Positions 33,890-42,762 are shown, counted from the first letter of the stretch. The stretch: 64,000 nt of DNA from Candidatus Anaerobutyricum avicola (GCA_019113845.1 DXGQ01000017.1:68608-132607); one strand, 5' to 3'. Numbers and translations are program-made. The notes: a model not told the origin generated them from the sequence alone.

Positions 33890-35464
33890 ATGAAGATTGA
33901 AAAAAAGACGGTGCAGTCCGGTATTTTAAAATTGGAAAAAAATGTGCAGATCACGATAGACCAGGATATGAATGTGCCGGACATGAAGCCGGATGTGGAA
34001 AAGATTGTGGAGAGCCGCGGGGAAGTGCACATCGATGAGGTGGAGATGATGACAGACCGCATCCGTATCCGCGGTATGTTCCTCGTGCAGCTGCTGTATC
34101 TGAGCGCGGAGAAGGAGCAGAAGATTGCCTGCATGGAGCACGAGTTTGCGCTGGAAGAATTTATGAACGTGGAAGGAGCGCAGCCTACGGATACTGCCCG
34201 GGTGGCGGTGGAACTGGAAGACCTGACGATCTCCGTCATTAACTCGAGAAAATGCGGCGTCCGGTCCGTGCTGTTTTTCCACATACATATTTCTGAGAGT
34301 AAATTTGTGGAGTGCAGCGTCGGGGTGGAGCAGAAAGAGCGGGTGCAGTGCCTGTATGAATCCGAGCCGATGACGGAGGTTGTTCTCTACAAGAAAGATA
34401 TTCAGAGGATCCGCGCGGACGCCGCCCTTCCGGCAGGCCGGCCGAATATCCGGGAAATTCTGTGGAATTCCATGCAGCTGCGGGATGCGGATGTGCGGAT
34501 GATGGAGGGAAAACTGTCCATCCGGGGCGAGCTCTTTTTGTTTATCCTGTATGAGAGCGAAGACGCGCAGGAGCCGGTGCAGTATTATGACTGGGAGATT
34601 CCGTTTGACAATGAACTGGAATGTGCGGACAGCAGGGAAAATCTCATCGGCAATATTTCCGTGACATTGGGTAATCATCAGGCAGTCATCAAACCGGATG
34701 AGGACGGGGAGCCGCGGAATGTGGAGATCGACGCGGTACTGGAGCTGGACCTGAAAGCATACCGGGAGTTTCAGCTGCCGGTATTAAAAGATATGTACGC
34801 CAATGACCGCAGGCTGATACTGAAAACCCGCCCGGTCCGCTTTGAGAATCTGATCTTCCAGAATAACGCCCGGACAAAAGTGAATCACCGGGTGACATCG
34901 GGGACCGACCCGCACCGTCTGCTTCAGGTGTTAAATGTGGAAGGAAATGTAAAGATTGAAGACTTCCGGCTGGAAGAAAAGGGGATTGCCACAGAAGGGC
35001 TGATCTTCTGTAAGGTGCTGTACATTGCCGGAGATGACGGGACTCCGATGCAATCGAGGGAAGTGGTGATCCCGTTTGAATATCTGGTAGAGACGCAGTC
35101 GGTAGGCCCGTCCGACCGTTGTGAGATCCGCGGTGTTCTGGAACAGATCGGCGGTTATGTGGTCGATGGAAATGAGCTGGAGATCCGCGCGGTGGCGGGC
35201 ATCTATGTGACTGGCTTTTCCCCAATCGACATGGATATGATCGACGAGGTGGAGGAACTGCCCTACGATGAGGAGGAGCTGGCGAAGATCCCTTCCTTTA
35301 CCGGTTATGTCGTGAAAGACGGCGACACGCTCTGGAGGATCGCCAAACGCTATAACACGACCATCGATAAGATCCGTCAGTACAATGAAAATGTGGAGGA
35401 GCCTCTGGAGACCGGGCAGAAACTTTTTCTCATAAAAGCGATGGATGCGGTGATCGGGAATTGA
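33890..35464 (+). CDS. sipL: SPOCS/DUF3794 and LysM protein, SipL-like
   Basis: I start at 33890 (MKIEKKTVQSGIL) behind GGGAGGGAGGG. The 524-residue protein contains repeated DUF3794 (SPOCS) domains over residues about 1-460 and a C-terminal LysM domain (VVKDGDTLWRIAKRYNTTIDKI, about 472-516). This order and length match SipL of Clostridioides difficile, which binds SpoIVA during spore coat assembly through its LysM domain. I infer the same role. DUF3794-only paralogues exist, but the LysM end favours SipL. Confidence 0.85.
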   Translation: MKIEKKTVQSGILKLEKNVQITIDQDMNVPDMKPDVEKIVESRGEVHIDEVEMMTDRIRIRGMFLVQLLYLSAEKEQKIACMEHEFALEEFMNVEGAQPTDTARVAVELEDLTISVINSRKCGVRSVLFFHIHISESKFVECSVGVEQKERVQCLYESEPMTEVVLYKKDIQRIRADAALPAGRPNIREILWNSMQLRDADVRMMEGKLSIRGELFLFILYESEDAQEPVQYYDWEIPFDNELECADSRENLIGNISVTLGNHQAVIKPDEDGEPRNVEIDAVLELDLKAYREFQLPVLKDMYANDRRLILKTRPVRFENLIFQNNARTKVNHRVTSGTDPHRLLQVLNVEGNVKIEDFRLEEKGIATEGLIFCKVLYIAGDDGTPMQSREVVIPFEYLVETQSVGPSDRCEIRGVLEQIGGYVVDGNELEIRAVAGIYVTGFSPIDMDMIDEVEELPYDEEELAKIPSFTGYVVKDGDTLWRIAKRYNTTIDKIRQYNENVEEPLETGQKLFLIKAMDAVIGN

Positions 35465-35467
35465 GTA

Positions 35468-35496
35468 TTGACGATATCATAGAATAGTGCTATGAT
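35468..35496 (+). promoter_or_regulatory. ribU: Promoter of riboswitch-ribU transcript
   Basis: TTGACG (35468-35473), 17-base spacer, TATGAT (35491-35496), placed about 20 bases before the FMN riboswitch. Confidence 0.75.
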
Positions 35497-35514
35497 TAAG
35501 AACAGAAAAATCTG

Positions 35515-35692
35515 TTTCAGGGCGAGGTGTGATTCCTCACTGGTGGTGACAGGCGAAGACCTTAAGTCCACGAGCTCCGTGCAGAGGGCGTCGTTATCTT
35601 TTCTTTCCGTTTTCGGAGGAGAGGCGGGCGCTGCACAGGGAGTCGAACGGGTTAGAATCCCGTACCAACGGTTACAGTCCGGATGAAAGAAA
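35515..35692 (+). ncRNA. FMN riboswitch (RFN element) upstream of ribU
   Basis: The sequence shows the conserved RFN blocks in order: AGGGCGAGGTGTGATTCCTCAC, CTGGTGGTGAC, AGTCCACGAGC, a variable helix (about 35580-35640), and the 3' half GGTTAGAATCCCGTACCAAC followed by GGTTACAGTCCGGATGAAAG. It binds FMN and controls the downstream transporter gene. An intrinsic terminator follows within about 25 bases, so control by transcription termination is likely. Confidence 0.95.
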
Positions 35693-35716
35693 CAATAGCT
35701 GGCGAATGTTTTTTGT

Positions 35717-35749
35717 TGTCCTGAAATGTATGTTTCAGGACATTTTTTC
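35717..35749 (+). terminator. Riboswitch expression-platform terminator
   Basis: TGTCCTGAAA (35717-35726), loop TGTATG, TTTCAGGACA (35733-35742), then TTTTTT. It lies between the FMN aptamer and ribU. Confidence 0.9.
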
Positions 35750-35844
35750 GTTCATGGAAATCACATTCCTGTGGGAATAAAAACATTCACGGCCACGATA
35801 CCTGGCAGATTCTTCGAAAAATTTATTTTTGAGGAGGAATTTGC

Positions 35845-36471
35845 ATGTCAGAAGAAAGAATGCGCCGTCATCAGGCGCGCGCAAAAGCAGAAGTACACCC
35901 GCAGACAGGAGCCGGCGCTCTGGAGGGAGTCGGAAGAACAAAGAAGATGGTCACCATGGCCATGATGGTAGCGATCTCCGTCGCACTGGTCTATCTGATC
36001 CATTTTCCGATCATGCCGATGGTCCCGTTTCTGGAATATGATCCGGCGGACATCCCGATCCTGATCGGAACCTTTGCCTTCGGTCCGGTGGCAGGGCTGA
36101 TGCTCACGGTAGTCACCTCCGTGGTACAGGGCCTGACAGTCAGTGCGGGAAGCGGTTTTTATGGTATCCTGATGCATATCATCGCGACCAGCGGTCTTGT
36201 CATCGTGGCAGGTACCGTATATTATACAAGAAAGACAAAACGCACGGCGCTCATCGGTCTTCTTGCCGGCATGGCAGTGATGGCGCTCATCATGATACCG
36301 GCTAACCTGGTGATCACCCCGGCGTTTATGGGTGTTCCGACAGGGACAGTGTGGAGCCTTATGCCGTTTATCATCGCGTTTAATATCATCAAAGCGGGAA
36401 TCAACGGAATCGTTACTTTCTATATTTATAAGAGGATTTCCAATTTCCTGCACAGCTTTTTAAATCGATAA
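35845..36471 (+). CDS. ribU: Riboflavin ECF transporter S component RibU
   Basis: A 208-residue membrane protein with about six helices, the riboflavin-binding subunit of an ECF-type importer that uses the shared EcfAAT module (not in the window). The signature FLEYDPADIPILIGTFAFGPVAG is typical of RibU. The hydrophilic N terminus (about 30 residues, MRRHQARAKAEVHPQT) is longer than in many homologues. The start follows GAGGAGGAATTTGC. Placement behind an FMN riboswitch fits feedback control of riboflavin uptake. Confidence 0.95.
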   Translation: MSEERMRRHQARAKAEVHPQTGAGALEGVGRTKKMVTMAMMVAISVALVYLIHFPIMPMVPFLEYDPADIPILIGTFAFGPVAGLMLTVVTSVVQGLTVSAGSGFYGILMHIIATSGLVIVAGTVYYTRKTKRTALIGLLAGMAVMALIMIPANLVITPAFMGVPTGTVWSLMPFIIAFNIIKAGINGIVTFYIYKRISNFLHSFLNR

Positions 36472-36477
36472 TGACAA

Positions 36478-36546
36478 AAAAAGGGCTTTCGCCGTCCGGA
36501 TGTCTCAGAAAATGTATTCTGAAGTCCGGGCAGCGGAAGCCCTTTG
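36478..36546 (-). terminator. Bidirectional terminator between ribU and gntR
   Basis: AAGGGCTTTCGCCGTCCGGA and TCCGGGCAGCGGAAGCCCTT form a long stem. On the minus strand it is followed by TTTTTTTG, making it a good terminator for the gntR gene; the plus strand side is followed by TGTGTTTCTG. Confidence 0.8.
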
Positions 36547-36563
36547 TGTTTCTGTGAAAAACT

Positions 36564-36588
36564 CTCCGGGAAAATCGCCCTGCGGCGA
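36564..36588. repeat. Second copy of the dispersed repeat
   Basis: CTCCGGGAAAATCGCCCTGC matches the 26465 copy (CTCCGTGAGAATCGCACTGC) at 21 of 25 positions over 36564-36588. It lies just downstream of the minus-strand gntR, in the same relative orientation as the copy next to pfkA. Confidence 0.55.
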
Positions 36589-36628
36589 AGAAGAGAATAC
36601 CGTTTTGCGGTCTGCCACAAAGGGGAAA

Positions 36629-37300
36629 TCATTCCTGGATCGCCTGAATGACGCCCTCCTGCTGATTTTTGAGATGCGTCCGCATGATCTGTCTGGCGGC
36701 CTCACTGTCATGGTTGAAGATGGCGTGAAGAAGCTGTTCATGCTCTGTCACCAGCACGGTGTGCTGTTCAATGTCACGCACATACTCCATGCGGTAGCGG
36801 TAAAACTGTTCCCGCAGATTGTTGATGATCGTAATCAGTCTCTCGTTGCAGGTGGCCTGGAAGATCGTATCGTGAAACTGTTCATCCTTCTCCACGATGT
36901 CGAGAATGTCTCCGCCGTCCACGGCCTCCACAAAGCGCTGATGCGCCTCCTCCAGTTTTTCCTTTCCTTCCTCTGTGATCCGCTCACAGGCGAGAGAGGC
37001 GGCAAACTCCTCCAGCACGCAGCGGATCTCGATCACGTCCCGCAGGTTCTTCTCTGTGATCTTTGCTACCTGCGCTCCCTTTCTCGGAATCATGATAACA
37101 AGACCTTCCAGTTCCAGCTTACGGATGGCCTCGCGCACCGGAGTCCGGCTGACGCCCAGCCGGTTGGCGAGGGAAATCTCCATCAGGCGCTCGCCGGGCG
37201 CAAACTCTCCGGTGATGATCGCCCTGCGAAGCGTGTTGAAGACCACATCCCGCAGGGGAAGGTATTCATTCATCGTATCTTTTAAATGATCCTGATTCAT
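36629..37300 (-). CDS. GntR/FadR-family transcriptional regulator
   Basis: I use ATG at 37300 (MNQDHLKDTMNEYLP), preceded by CAGGAG; the track start at 37345 lacks a site. The 223-residue protein has a winged helix (about 20-85; VVFNTLRRAIITGEFAPGERLME, RLGVSRTPVREAIRKLE) and an FCD ligand-binding domain with candidate metal His residues (DEQFHDTIF, TEHEQLLHAI). The ligand and target are unknown. It is 68 bases downstream of ispE on the same strand and may be cotranscribed. Confidence 0.92.
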   Translation of the reverse strand: MNQDHLKDTMNEYLPLRDVVFNTLRRAIITGEFAPGERLMEISLANRLGVSRTPVREAIRKLELEGLVIMIPRKGAQVAKITEKNLRDVIEIRCVLEEFAASLACERITEEGKEKLEEAHQRFVEAVDGGDILDIVEKDEQFHDTIFQATCNERLITIINNLREQFYRYRMEYVRDIEQHTVLVTEHEQLLHAIFNHDSEAARQIMRTHLKNQQEGVIQAIQE

Positions 37301-37368
37301 AAGCAAACTCCTGTAAGTACAAAAATATTGAAATACGTTTCTCATAAAGGCAGATGACGGCGGAAGAC

Positions 37369-38274
37369 TCAGCGACCGCTCTGTCCCGCCGATTTTGCGG
37401 GCAGGGACTTGTTAAACGGCCGGACTACGGCAGTCCTTCGCACGGCCGGATGTTTTCCGCATGCCCGGGCCGCCTGTTCCGCGGTCTCTCTGGAAGTAAA
37501 TATGCCAAAGACAGTCGGACCGCTGCCGCTCATCAACGCGTTCAGAGCGCCGTTCTCGACCATGATATTTTTCAGCTCGCCGATGGCAGGGTAGTGCTGA
37601 CTGGTCACCTGCTCCAGCACATTTCCCATCCGACTGGCGACGCCGTCCAGACTGTGGGCGAACAGTGCGTCCACCATGCCGTCAATATCCGGATGCTCTG
37701 TGCGGGCGTCCAGCGTCAGATGTTCGTAGACAAACTTTGTGGACATGGAAAATCCCGGTTTGACGATGAGAAACCAGCAGCCCGGCAGAGGAGGGAGGGG
37801 AGTGAGGATCTCACCGATGCCTTCGGATAGCGCAGTGCCCCGCATGATACAGTAAGGAATGTCCGCGCCGAGGGTCACCCCGTATTCCATCAGCTTCTCC
37901 TGCGTGATGTTCAGAGCAAAAAGCTGGTTCATGCCGACGAAAGCTGCTGCGGCGTCGGTGCTGCCGCCTGCCATACCGGCCGCCACGGGGATCCGCTTTA
38001 TGATGGTGGCGCTGACGCCGTCTTTGATGCCGTACTCCCGCCGTATGATATCGATGGCGCGATAGACAAGATTCTTTTCATTGACAGGAAGGTAGGGCAG
38101 ATTCGTGCGCAGAAAAATATTGCCGGAATGATTCCTCTCCAGAATGATCCGGTCGTACAACTTCACGGTCTGCATGATCATCCGCACTTCATGGTAGCCG
38201 TCCTCCCGTCTTCGGATAACGTCCAGCCCAAGATTCACCTTTCCATAGGCCTTCAAATATAAGGGTTGTGCCAT
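37369..38274 (-). CDS. ispE: 4-diphosphocytidyl-2-C-methyl-D-erythritol kinase
   Basis: A GHMP kinase of the MEP isoprenoid pathway, phosphorylating CDP-methylerythritol. The start at 38274 (MAQPLYLKAYGKVN) follows CGGGAGGAAC. The 301-residue product has KAYGKVNLGLDV near the N terminus, the Gly-rich ATP loop RIPVAAGMAGGSTDAAA, and the C-terminal MSGSGPTVFGIF motif. It shows that this organism makes isoprenoids by the MEP route. It faces gerA across a 183-base divergent region. Confidence 0.95.
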   Translation of the reverse strand: MAQPLYLKAYGKVNLGLDVIRRREDGYHEVRMIMQTVKLYDRIILERNHSGNIFLRTNLPYLPVNEKNLVYRAIDIIRREYGIKDGVSATIIKRIPVAAGMAGGSTDAAAAFVGMNQLFALNITQEKLMEYGVTLGADIPYCIMRGTALSEGIGEILTPLPPLPGCWFLIVKPGFSMSTKFVYEHLTLDARTEHPDIDGMVDALFAHSLDGVASRMGNVLEQVTSQHYPAIGELKNIMVENGALNALMSGSGPTVFGIFTSRETAEQAARACGKHPAVRRTAVVRPFNKSLPAKSAGQSGR

Positions 38275-38390
38275 AAAAATTGTTCCTCCCGTGTATCTTG
38301 TATACATGAATTATATCTTATTTTGGCTAAAAATCAAGAAAAGAAGCAGAAAAGTTCAAAAAATTGCAGGTATAATTTCTCATTTCCGCT

Positions 38391-38420
38391 GAATACTAAG
38401 GAAAAACCCGTGACAGTATA
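38391..38420 (+). promoter_or_regulatory. Candidate sigma-G promoter for gerA
   Basis: GAATA (38391-38395), an 18-base spacer, and CAGTATA (38414-38420) match a forespore sigma-G type promoter (GHATR-N18-CATNHTA) with one mismatch. It lies about 38 bases before the gerA start, as expected for a germination receptor gene. Confidence 0.5.
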
Positions 38421-38457
38421 ATTTTTTGTCCGGAAGATGTGGGAGGCAGGAGGGGCC

Positions 38458-39981
38458 ATGGAAGCAAGATACAACAGAGAGCAGAAGATCAAAGGCAGGC
38501 TGCAGAAGGATTTTGATAAAGATTATGCATTTTTTGAAAAGGCGCTGGAAAGAAGCGGCGACATGGTAAAAAATGTATTCTATGCGGGCGACGAGAAGAC
38601 GAGAGCGGTGGTCATCTATGTGGATGGTCTGACGGACTCGCAGACGCTGCAGGATTTTGTCATCCGTCCTCTGCAGGAAACGGATCTGTCAGAGCAAAAG
38701 GAGCGACTTTCCTTCGTGGAAAATCATGTGCTCGAGACGGTGGACTGGAAGGATGTGGAGACATACGAGGATGCGCTGACAGATATTTTATCCGGCAATT
38801 CTCTTCTTCTTGTGGAGGGCTGCGAGAAGGCAATCTCTTTGTCCACAAAAAATTTTCCGACCCGGGGCGTCGGAGAGACCACGCAGGAGATGGTCCTGCG
38901 CGGGCCGAAGGACAGTTTCACTGAGAGTTTCCGCACCAACACGGCGCTGATTCGTCGGCGCATCCGCGATCCACGCCTCAAAATGGAACACACAAAAGTG
39001 GGGGAACGCTCGAAAACAGACATCGCCATCTGTTATGTGGAAGATCTGGTGGAGCCGGATCTCCTTGCCCGGGTAAAGGAGAAGATCGGGGCGATCAGTC
39101 TTGATGGAATCTTCGACGGAGGAATGGTGGAACAGTTGATGGAAAAAAATCCATGGACGCCGTTTCCGCAATTTCAGTACACGGAAAGGCCGGACAAGGC
39201 AGCCAGCGGTCTGCTGGAGGGACGGATCGTGCTGGTGGTCGATAATTCTCCGGGGGTACTGCTGCTGCCGGTGACTTACGGGATGTTCTTTCAGTCGGGA
39301 GATGATTATTACACCCGCTCGCTGGCTGCCTCCTTTGCCAGAGTCCTGCGCTTCGCAGCAGCGATTTTTGCCGTCGGATTTCCAGGACTTTATGTGGCGG
39401 TCGCGGGCTTTCACACGGAGATGCTTCCCACCGCTTTTCTGCTTTCGGTGGCGCAGGCGAGGACGGGGATCGTCATTCCCATCGTCCTCGAGGTGCTTCT
39501 CATGGAGTTTCAGTTTGAACTGCTGCGGGAGGCGGGCATCCATATCCCCGGCCAGCTGGGCGGCACCATCGGGATCGTCGGCGGTCTCATCGTCGGGCAG
39601 GCGGCGGTGGATGCCGGGCTGGTCAGCACCATTGTGGTCATTGTGGTATCCTTCACAGCCATCGCTTCCTTTGTCGTACCCAGCGAAGCGTTCGGAGCAG
39701 TCTTCCGGCTGCTGAAGTTTCTGTTTATCCTCGTGGCAGCTGTCTGGGGGATCTACGGCTACCTGCTTCTGTTTGCGGCGCTGCTGTTTCATCTGGCGCA
39801 GCTGGAATCCTTCGGCGTGCCGTATATGCTGCCGTCCGTCTGCGGCGGACATCTGGATTACGACACCAGACAGGATGAGTATGTACGTTATCCGCTCCGC
39901 TACATGAAAAAGCGTCCCCTGTTTACGAGAGTGGGACGGAGAGTGCGGAGAAGACAGAGTGAAAGGAGGAGAGAGCATTGA
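38458..39981 (+). CDS. gerA: GerA-family spore germination receptor subunit A
   Basis: I start at 38458 (MEARYNREQK) because AGGAGGGG lies just upstream; the track start at 38437 lacks one. The 507-residue protein has a hydrophilic N-terminal domain (about 1-290), and a membrane domain of about five helices with the family motifs KMEHTKVGERSKTDIAICY, VVDNSPGVLLLPVTYGMFFQ and GQLGGTIGIVGGLIVGQAAVDAG. In germination receptors the A subunit is a channel-forming part of the inner spore membrane complex. It overlaps the next gene by four bases. Confidence 0.95.
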   Translation: MEARYNREQKIKGRLQKDFDKDYAFFEKALERSGDMVKNVFYAGDEKTRAVVIYVDGLTDSQTLQDFVIRPLQETDLSEQKERLSFVENHVLETVDWKDVETYEDALTDILSGNSLLLVEGCEKAISLSTKNFPTRGVGETTQEMVLRGPKDSFTESFRTNTALIRRRIRDPRLKMEHTKVGERSKTDIAICYVEDLVEPDLLARVKEKIGAISLDGIFDGGMVEQLMEKNPWTPFPQFQYTERPDKAASGLLEGRIVLVVDNSPGVLLLPVTYGMFFQSGDDYYTRSLAASFARVLRFAAAIFAVGFPGLYVAVAGFHTEMLPTAFLLSVAQARTGIVIPIVLEVLLMEFQFELLREAGIHIPGQLGGTIGIVGGLIVGQAAVDAGLVSTIVVIVVSFTAIASFVVPSEAFGAVFRLLKFLFILVAAVWGIYGYLLLFAALLFHLAQLESFGVPYMLPSVCGGHLDYDTRQDEYVRYPLRYMKKRPLFTRVGRRVRRRQSERRREH

Positions 39982-41912
39982 ATGAAAGCAAGATCTCAAA
40001 ACGACAGCTTACGAGAATGATATATATCGAAGGAGTCGGCGCGTCCGGTCTCACATTTCCTGCGGCAGCTGCCCTGCACAGCAATTCGGAGGGTTTCTTT
40101 CCTCTGTTGTTGTATGCCCTGCTTCTGCCGTTGTTTGTCGGCTGGCTGCTCTTTCTCATCCACCGTCTGGAGAGGAGAAATCCGGCGGGCATGTGCGCCG
40201 GCTACGGTTTTGTCCTCAGCAGATGGATGGGCATCCTCTATATGATCCGTCTGTTTATCAATGCGCTGGCTCTCTTTTACTTCTTCGGACTGTCCATCCA
40301 GAAAATCTACATGCCGGACGCCAGCCTGCTCATGATCCTTCTGCCTTTTGCCCTGCTGCTCTGGTACTGTACCCAGACAACTCTGCAAAAACGTGCCCGT
40401 TTTCTGGAACTGCTGTTTCCGTGGGTGATGGCGCTGTTTGTGATTCTGGTGTTCTTTGCGATTCTCGGCCTGGAAGGGAAGGTCCATCTGCCGGAGTTGC
40501 AGGATGACATTTCCACAGTGCTTGGTAACGGATATCTTCTGCTTCTGTGTTCCACACCATTGGAATTTCTGCTGTTTTTGGTCCCGGCGGTGACGAAAGA
40601 TATCTGGGAGAGGCAAAGTCCGCGGGAATTGGCGGATGAGGGCGGCACGATCTCTGTCACCGAGAAGTGTCAGGAGGGGCAATCCGGGGGAAATTGCGTG
40701 GTCCCGGATGATCACTGGTGGAGAAAACGGAGACGCTTTGTCTGGCAGGCGGTGGCGGGTGTTCTTCTCTGGAATGTGCTGCTCTGGTTTGTGACCATCG
40801 AAAATCTGGGCGGAGAGATCACGGCGTCCTCTCCCTGGCCGGTCATAAAAGTCATGCAGCTCATCCGTCTTCCCGGTGGTTTTCTGGAACGGTTTGATAT
40901 CCTGCTGGCGGTTTTCTGGATCCTCTGTCTGGTGGGGGTGCTCAGCGGTTACCTTTATTACGGCAGAAAAATCGGCGAGGAAATCTTTGGCGGACGTGTC
41001 CTCGACGGGCGGACACTGCGGCTGCGGGTGTCCGTTATCACCGGCGTGGTGGCTGTCCTTCTGCTGGTTTTTTCCTGCCTGCTGGCAAAGAGACCGGACA
41101 CGCAGCTCCTCTACGGATTTCTTTTTTATAAAAAATGGATAGACTTTCCGCTGCTTATCCTTCTTCCTCTGCTGGCAATCTTCTTTCATACGGGGAATCG
41201 CAGAAAGCGGGAGGAAAATCGTTCCGGCAGGCGGGGCGGCCGGGCTGCGGCGTTTCTCGCTGTATTTGCGGCAGCGGGAATGCTCTCCGGCTGCGCTCAT
41301 CAGGCGGATGTGGAGGAGAAGAGTTATGTGCTCTCCCTCTATGTGGAGGAAAATGGAACGGATTATGAATACTGGCTCTTTACAGCAGACCTGGCCGATA
41401 TGAAATCACAGGAGGACAGTATTCCGTGCAGCACCATCCATTTTACGGCGAAGGATATGAAGACCATGGAAGAAAAATACGCGAAGACCGAATCGGGCAT
41501 TCTGGAATGGAACCATATCGATACCATCTTCCTGGGCCCGGATCTGGCACAAAATCCGGAGCGCCTTGACACATTTTTGAGAGAATGGGAAGCCTCCTGG
41601 CAGAAATCCCCGGATGTCCTGCTGTCCGTCTGCCTGCAGCAGCCGGAGGAACTCCTCGATATCAAAAACATCCCCGACGGCGCCGCCGGGCAGGAGGTGA
41701 ACCGGATCGTGGAGCGGGCGGAAAAGGGAGAGAAGCGGGTATTTGGATGGAACCTCTCAGAGGCCGGGGATGAGACCGGCGGAATCTCCTGCCGCACCCC
41801 CATCGAAGTGCTGAAGGCAAAGGCGCAGGGAGAGCGGGACATTTACCTCTGCCAGACCCGGGTGCTGTGGAAGCGGCTGGTGGTGAAGCAGGGATACCGG
41901 CTGCCGGGGTGA
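39978..41912 (+). CDS. GerAB-GerAC fusion protein of germination receptor
   Basis: A 644-residue ORF starting at TTG after AAGGAGGA. Residues about 1-415 have ten or so helices with the GerAB start (KRQLTRMIYIEGVGASGLTFP). After a basic stretch (HTGNRRKREENRSGRRGG) comes a hydrophobic signal-like segment and a lipobox MLSGC at Cys439, then about 205 residues resembling the first part of a GerAC lipoprotein. So subunits B and C appear fused in one frame, with the GerAC part shorter than usual (typical GerAC is near 370-400). Cleavage at the lipobox by signal peptidase II could release a separate lipoprotein. A frame or assembly error joining two genes cannot be excluded. Confidence 0.78.
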   Translation: MNESKISKRQLTRMIYIEGVGASGLTFPAAAALHSNSEGFFPLLLYALLLPLFVGWLLFLIHRLERRNPAGMCAGYGFVLSRWMGILYMIRLFINALALFYFFGLSIQKIYMPDASLLMILLPFALLLWYCTQTTLQKRARFLELLFPWVMALFVILVFFAILGLEGKVHLPELQDDISTVLGNGYLLLLCSTPLEFLLFLVPAVTKDIWERQSPRELADEGGTISVTEKCQEGQSGGNCVVPDDHWWRKRRRFVWQAVAGVLLWNVLLWFVTIENLGGEITASSPWPVIKVMQLIRLPGGFLERFDILLAVFWILCLVGVLSGYLYYGRKIGEEIFGGRVLDGRTLRLRVSVITGVVAVLLLVFSCLLAKRPDTQLLYGFLFYKKWIDFPLLILLPLLAIFFHTGNRRKREENRSGRRGGRAAAFLAVFAAAGMLSGCAHQADVEEKSYVLSLYVEENGTDYEYWLFTADLADMKSQEDSIPCSTIHFTAKDMKTMEEKYAKTESGILEWNHIDTIFLGPDLAQNPERLDTFLREWEASWQKSPDVLLSVCLQQPEELLDIKNIPDGAAGQEVNRIVERAEKGEKRVFGWNLSEAGDETGGISCRTPIEVLKAKAQGERDIYLCQTRVLWKRLVVKQGYRLPG

Positions 41913-41984
41913 GGGAAGGGCAGGAGTCGAAGCTAGTGTACTGCCCCCTGTTTAATTTTCTCCCATCCTGTCTATCCTTATGAT

Positions 41985-42689
41985 ATGAATGCGAAATATT
42001 ATCAGAAGGATCAGAAAAATAAATCAGTCGGCATTGTCCGGGTCGCTGCGGTGGTGTTGATTTTGCTGTCGGCGGGGTTGCTGTATCAGATGTATGTGGA
42101 GACCCATTTTCAGATCTATGATTCCGCGCTGCGGTTCCATGTGCGGGCGGCGTCTGACGCGCCGGAAGATCAGAGGCGAAAGCTTCTGGTGCGGGATGCC
42201 GTGCTTTGGGAGATCAGGCCGGAGGCGGATCAGGCGGAGAGTGCCGGGGAGCTGGTGGAGAGGATCGAAGAGATGCTTCCGGAAATCGCGGATGTGGCGG
42301 CCGGTATCCTGCGTGAAGACTACGGTGAGAAGACCGGTGGAAGTGAAGGTGAGAGCGATGGAAGCGGCGGAGCAGATTGCGGCGCATACCGTGTGCGTGC
42401 GGCGGTCGTCCGGGAGCGTTTTCCTCTGCGGCGCTACGGAAACATGCTGTTTCCGGCGGGGGAATATACAGCGCTGCGGGTGGATATCGGAGCGGCCCGG
42501 GGGCATAACTGGTGGTGTGCAATTTACCCGGAACTATGTTATAATGCAGAGGAGTCCTCTTCCCTGTCAGGGAAGGGAAAAAAGGACGTGGAAAGAGATG
42601 TTCCCGGGGAAGAAAGACAGGTGCTTTTCGGGGAAAAAGGACGGTTTCGGATGAAGATTTTCGAGTGGTTTTCCGGATTATGGGAATAA
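41985..42689 (+). CDS. spoIIR: Stage II sporulation protein R
   Basis: The 234-residue protein has an N-terminal transmembrane or signal segment (VGIVRVAAVVLILLSAGLLYQM) and the SpoIIR core: LRFHVRAASDAPEDQRRKLLVRD near residues 48-70, ERFPLRRYGNMLFPAGEYTALRV, and GHNWWCAIYPELCY. In Bacillus this forespore protein triggers SpoIIGA to process pro-sigma-E in the mother cell. A linker rich in Gly and Glu (about 118-140) and a C-terminal acidic/basic extension are added. I see no clear ribosome binding site before the ATG. Confidence 0.88.
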   Translation: MNAKYYQKDQKNKSVGIVRVAAVVLILLSAGLLYQMYVETHFQIYDSALRFHVRAASDAPEDQRRKLLVRDAVLWEIRPEADQAESAGELVERIEEMLPEIADVAAGILREDYGEKTGGSEGESDGSGGADCGAYRVRAAVVRERFPLRRYGNMLFPAGEYTALRVDIGAARGHNWWCAIYPELCYNAEESSSLSGKGKKDVERDVPGEERQVLFGEKGRFRMKIFEWFSGLWE

Positions 42690-42762
42690 GGGACTGTGTT
42701 GTTGCCATCAATTGGTTTTTCGTGGAGGGGCAGGAAAAGTACAGTGAATCAGAGGACAGAAT

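Noticed and set aside
38788-41300. Long minus-strand ORFs opposite gerA and the GerAB-AC fusion
   Set aside because: No start signals; the plus-strand products have strong family motifs.
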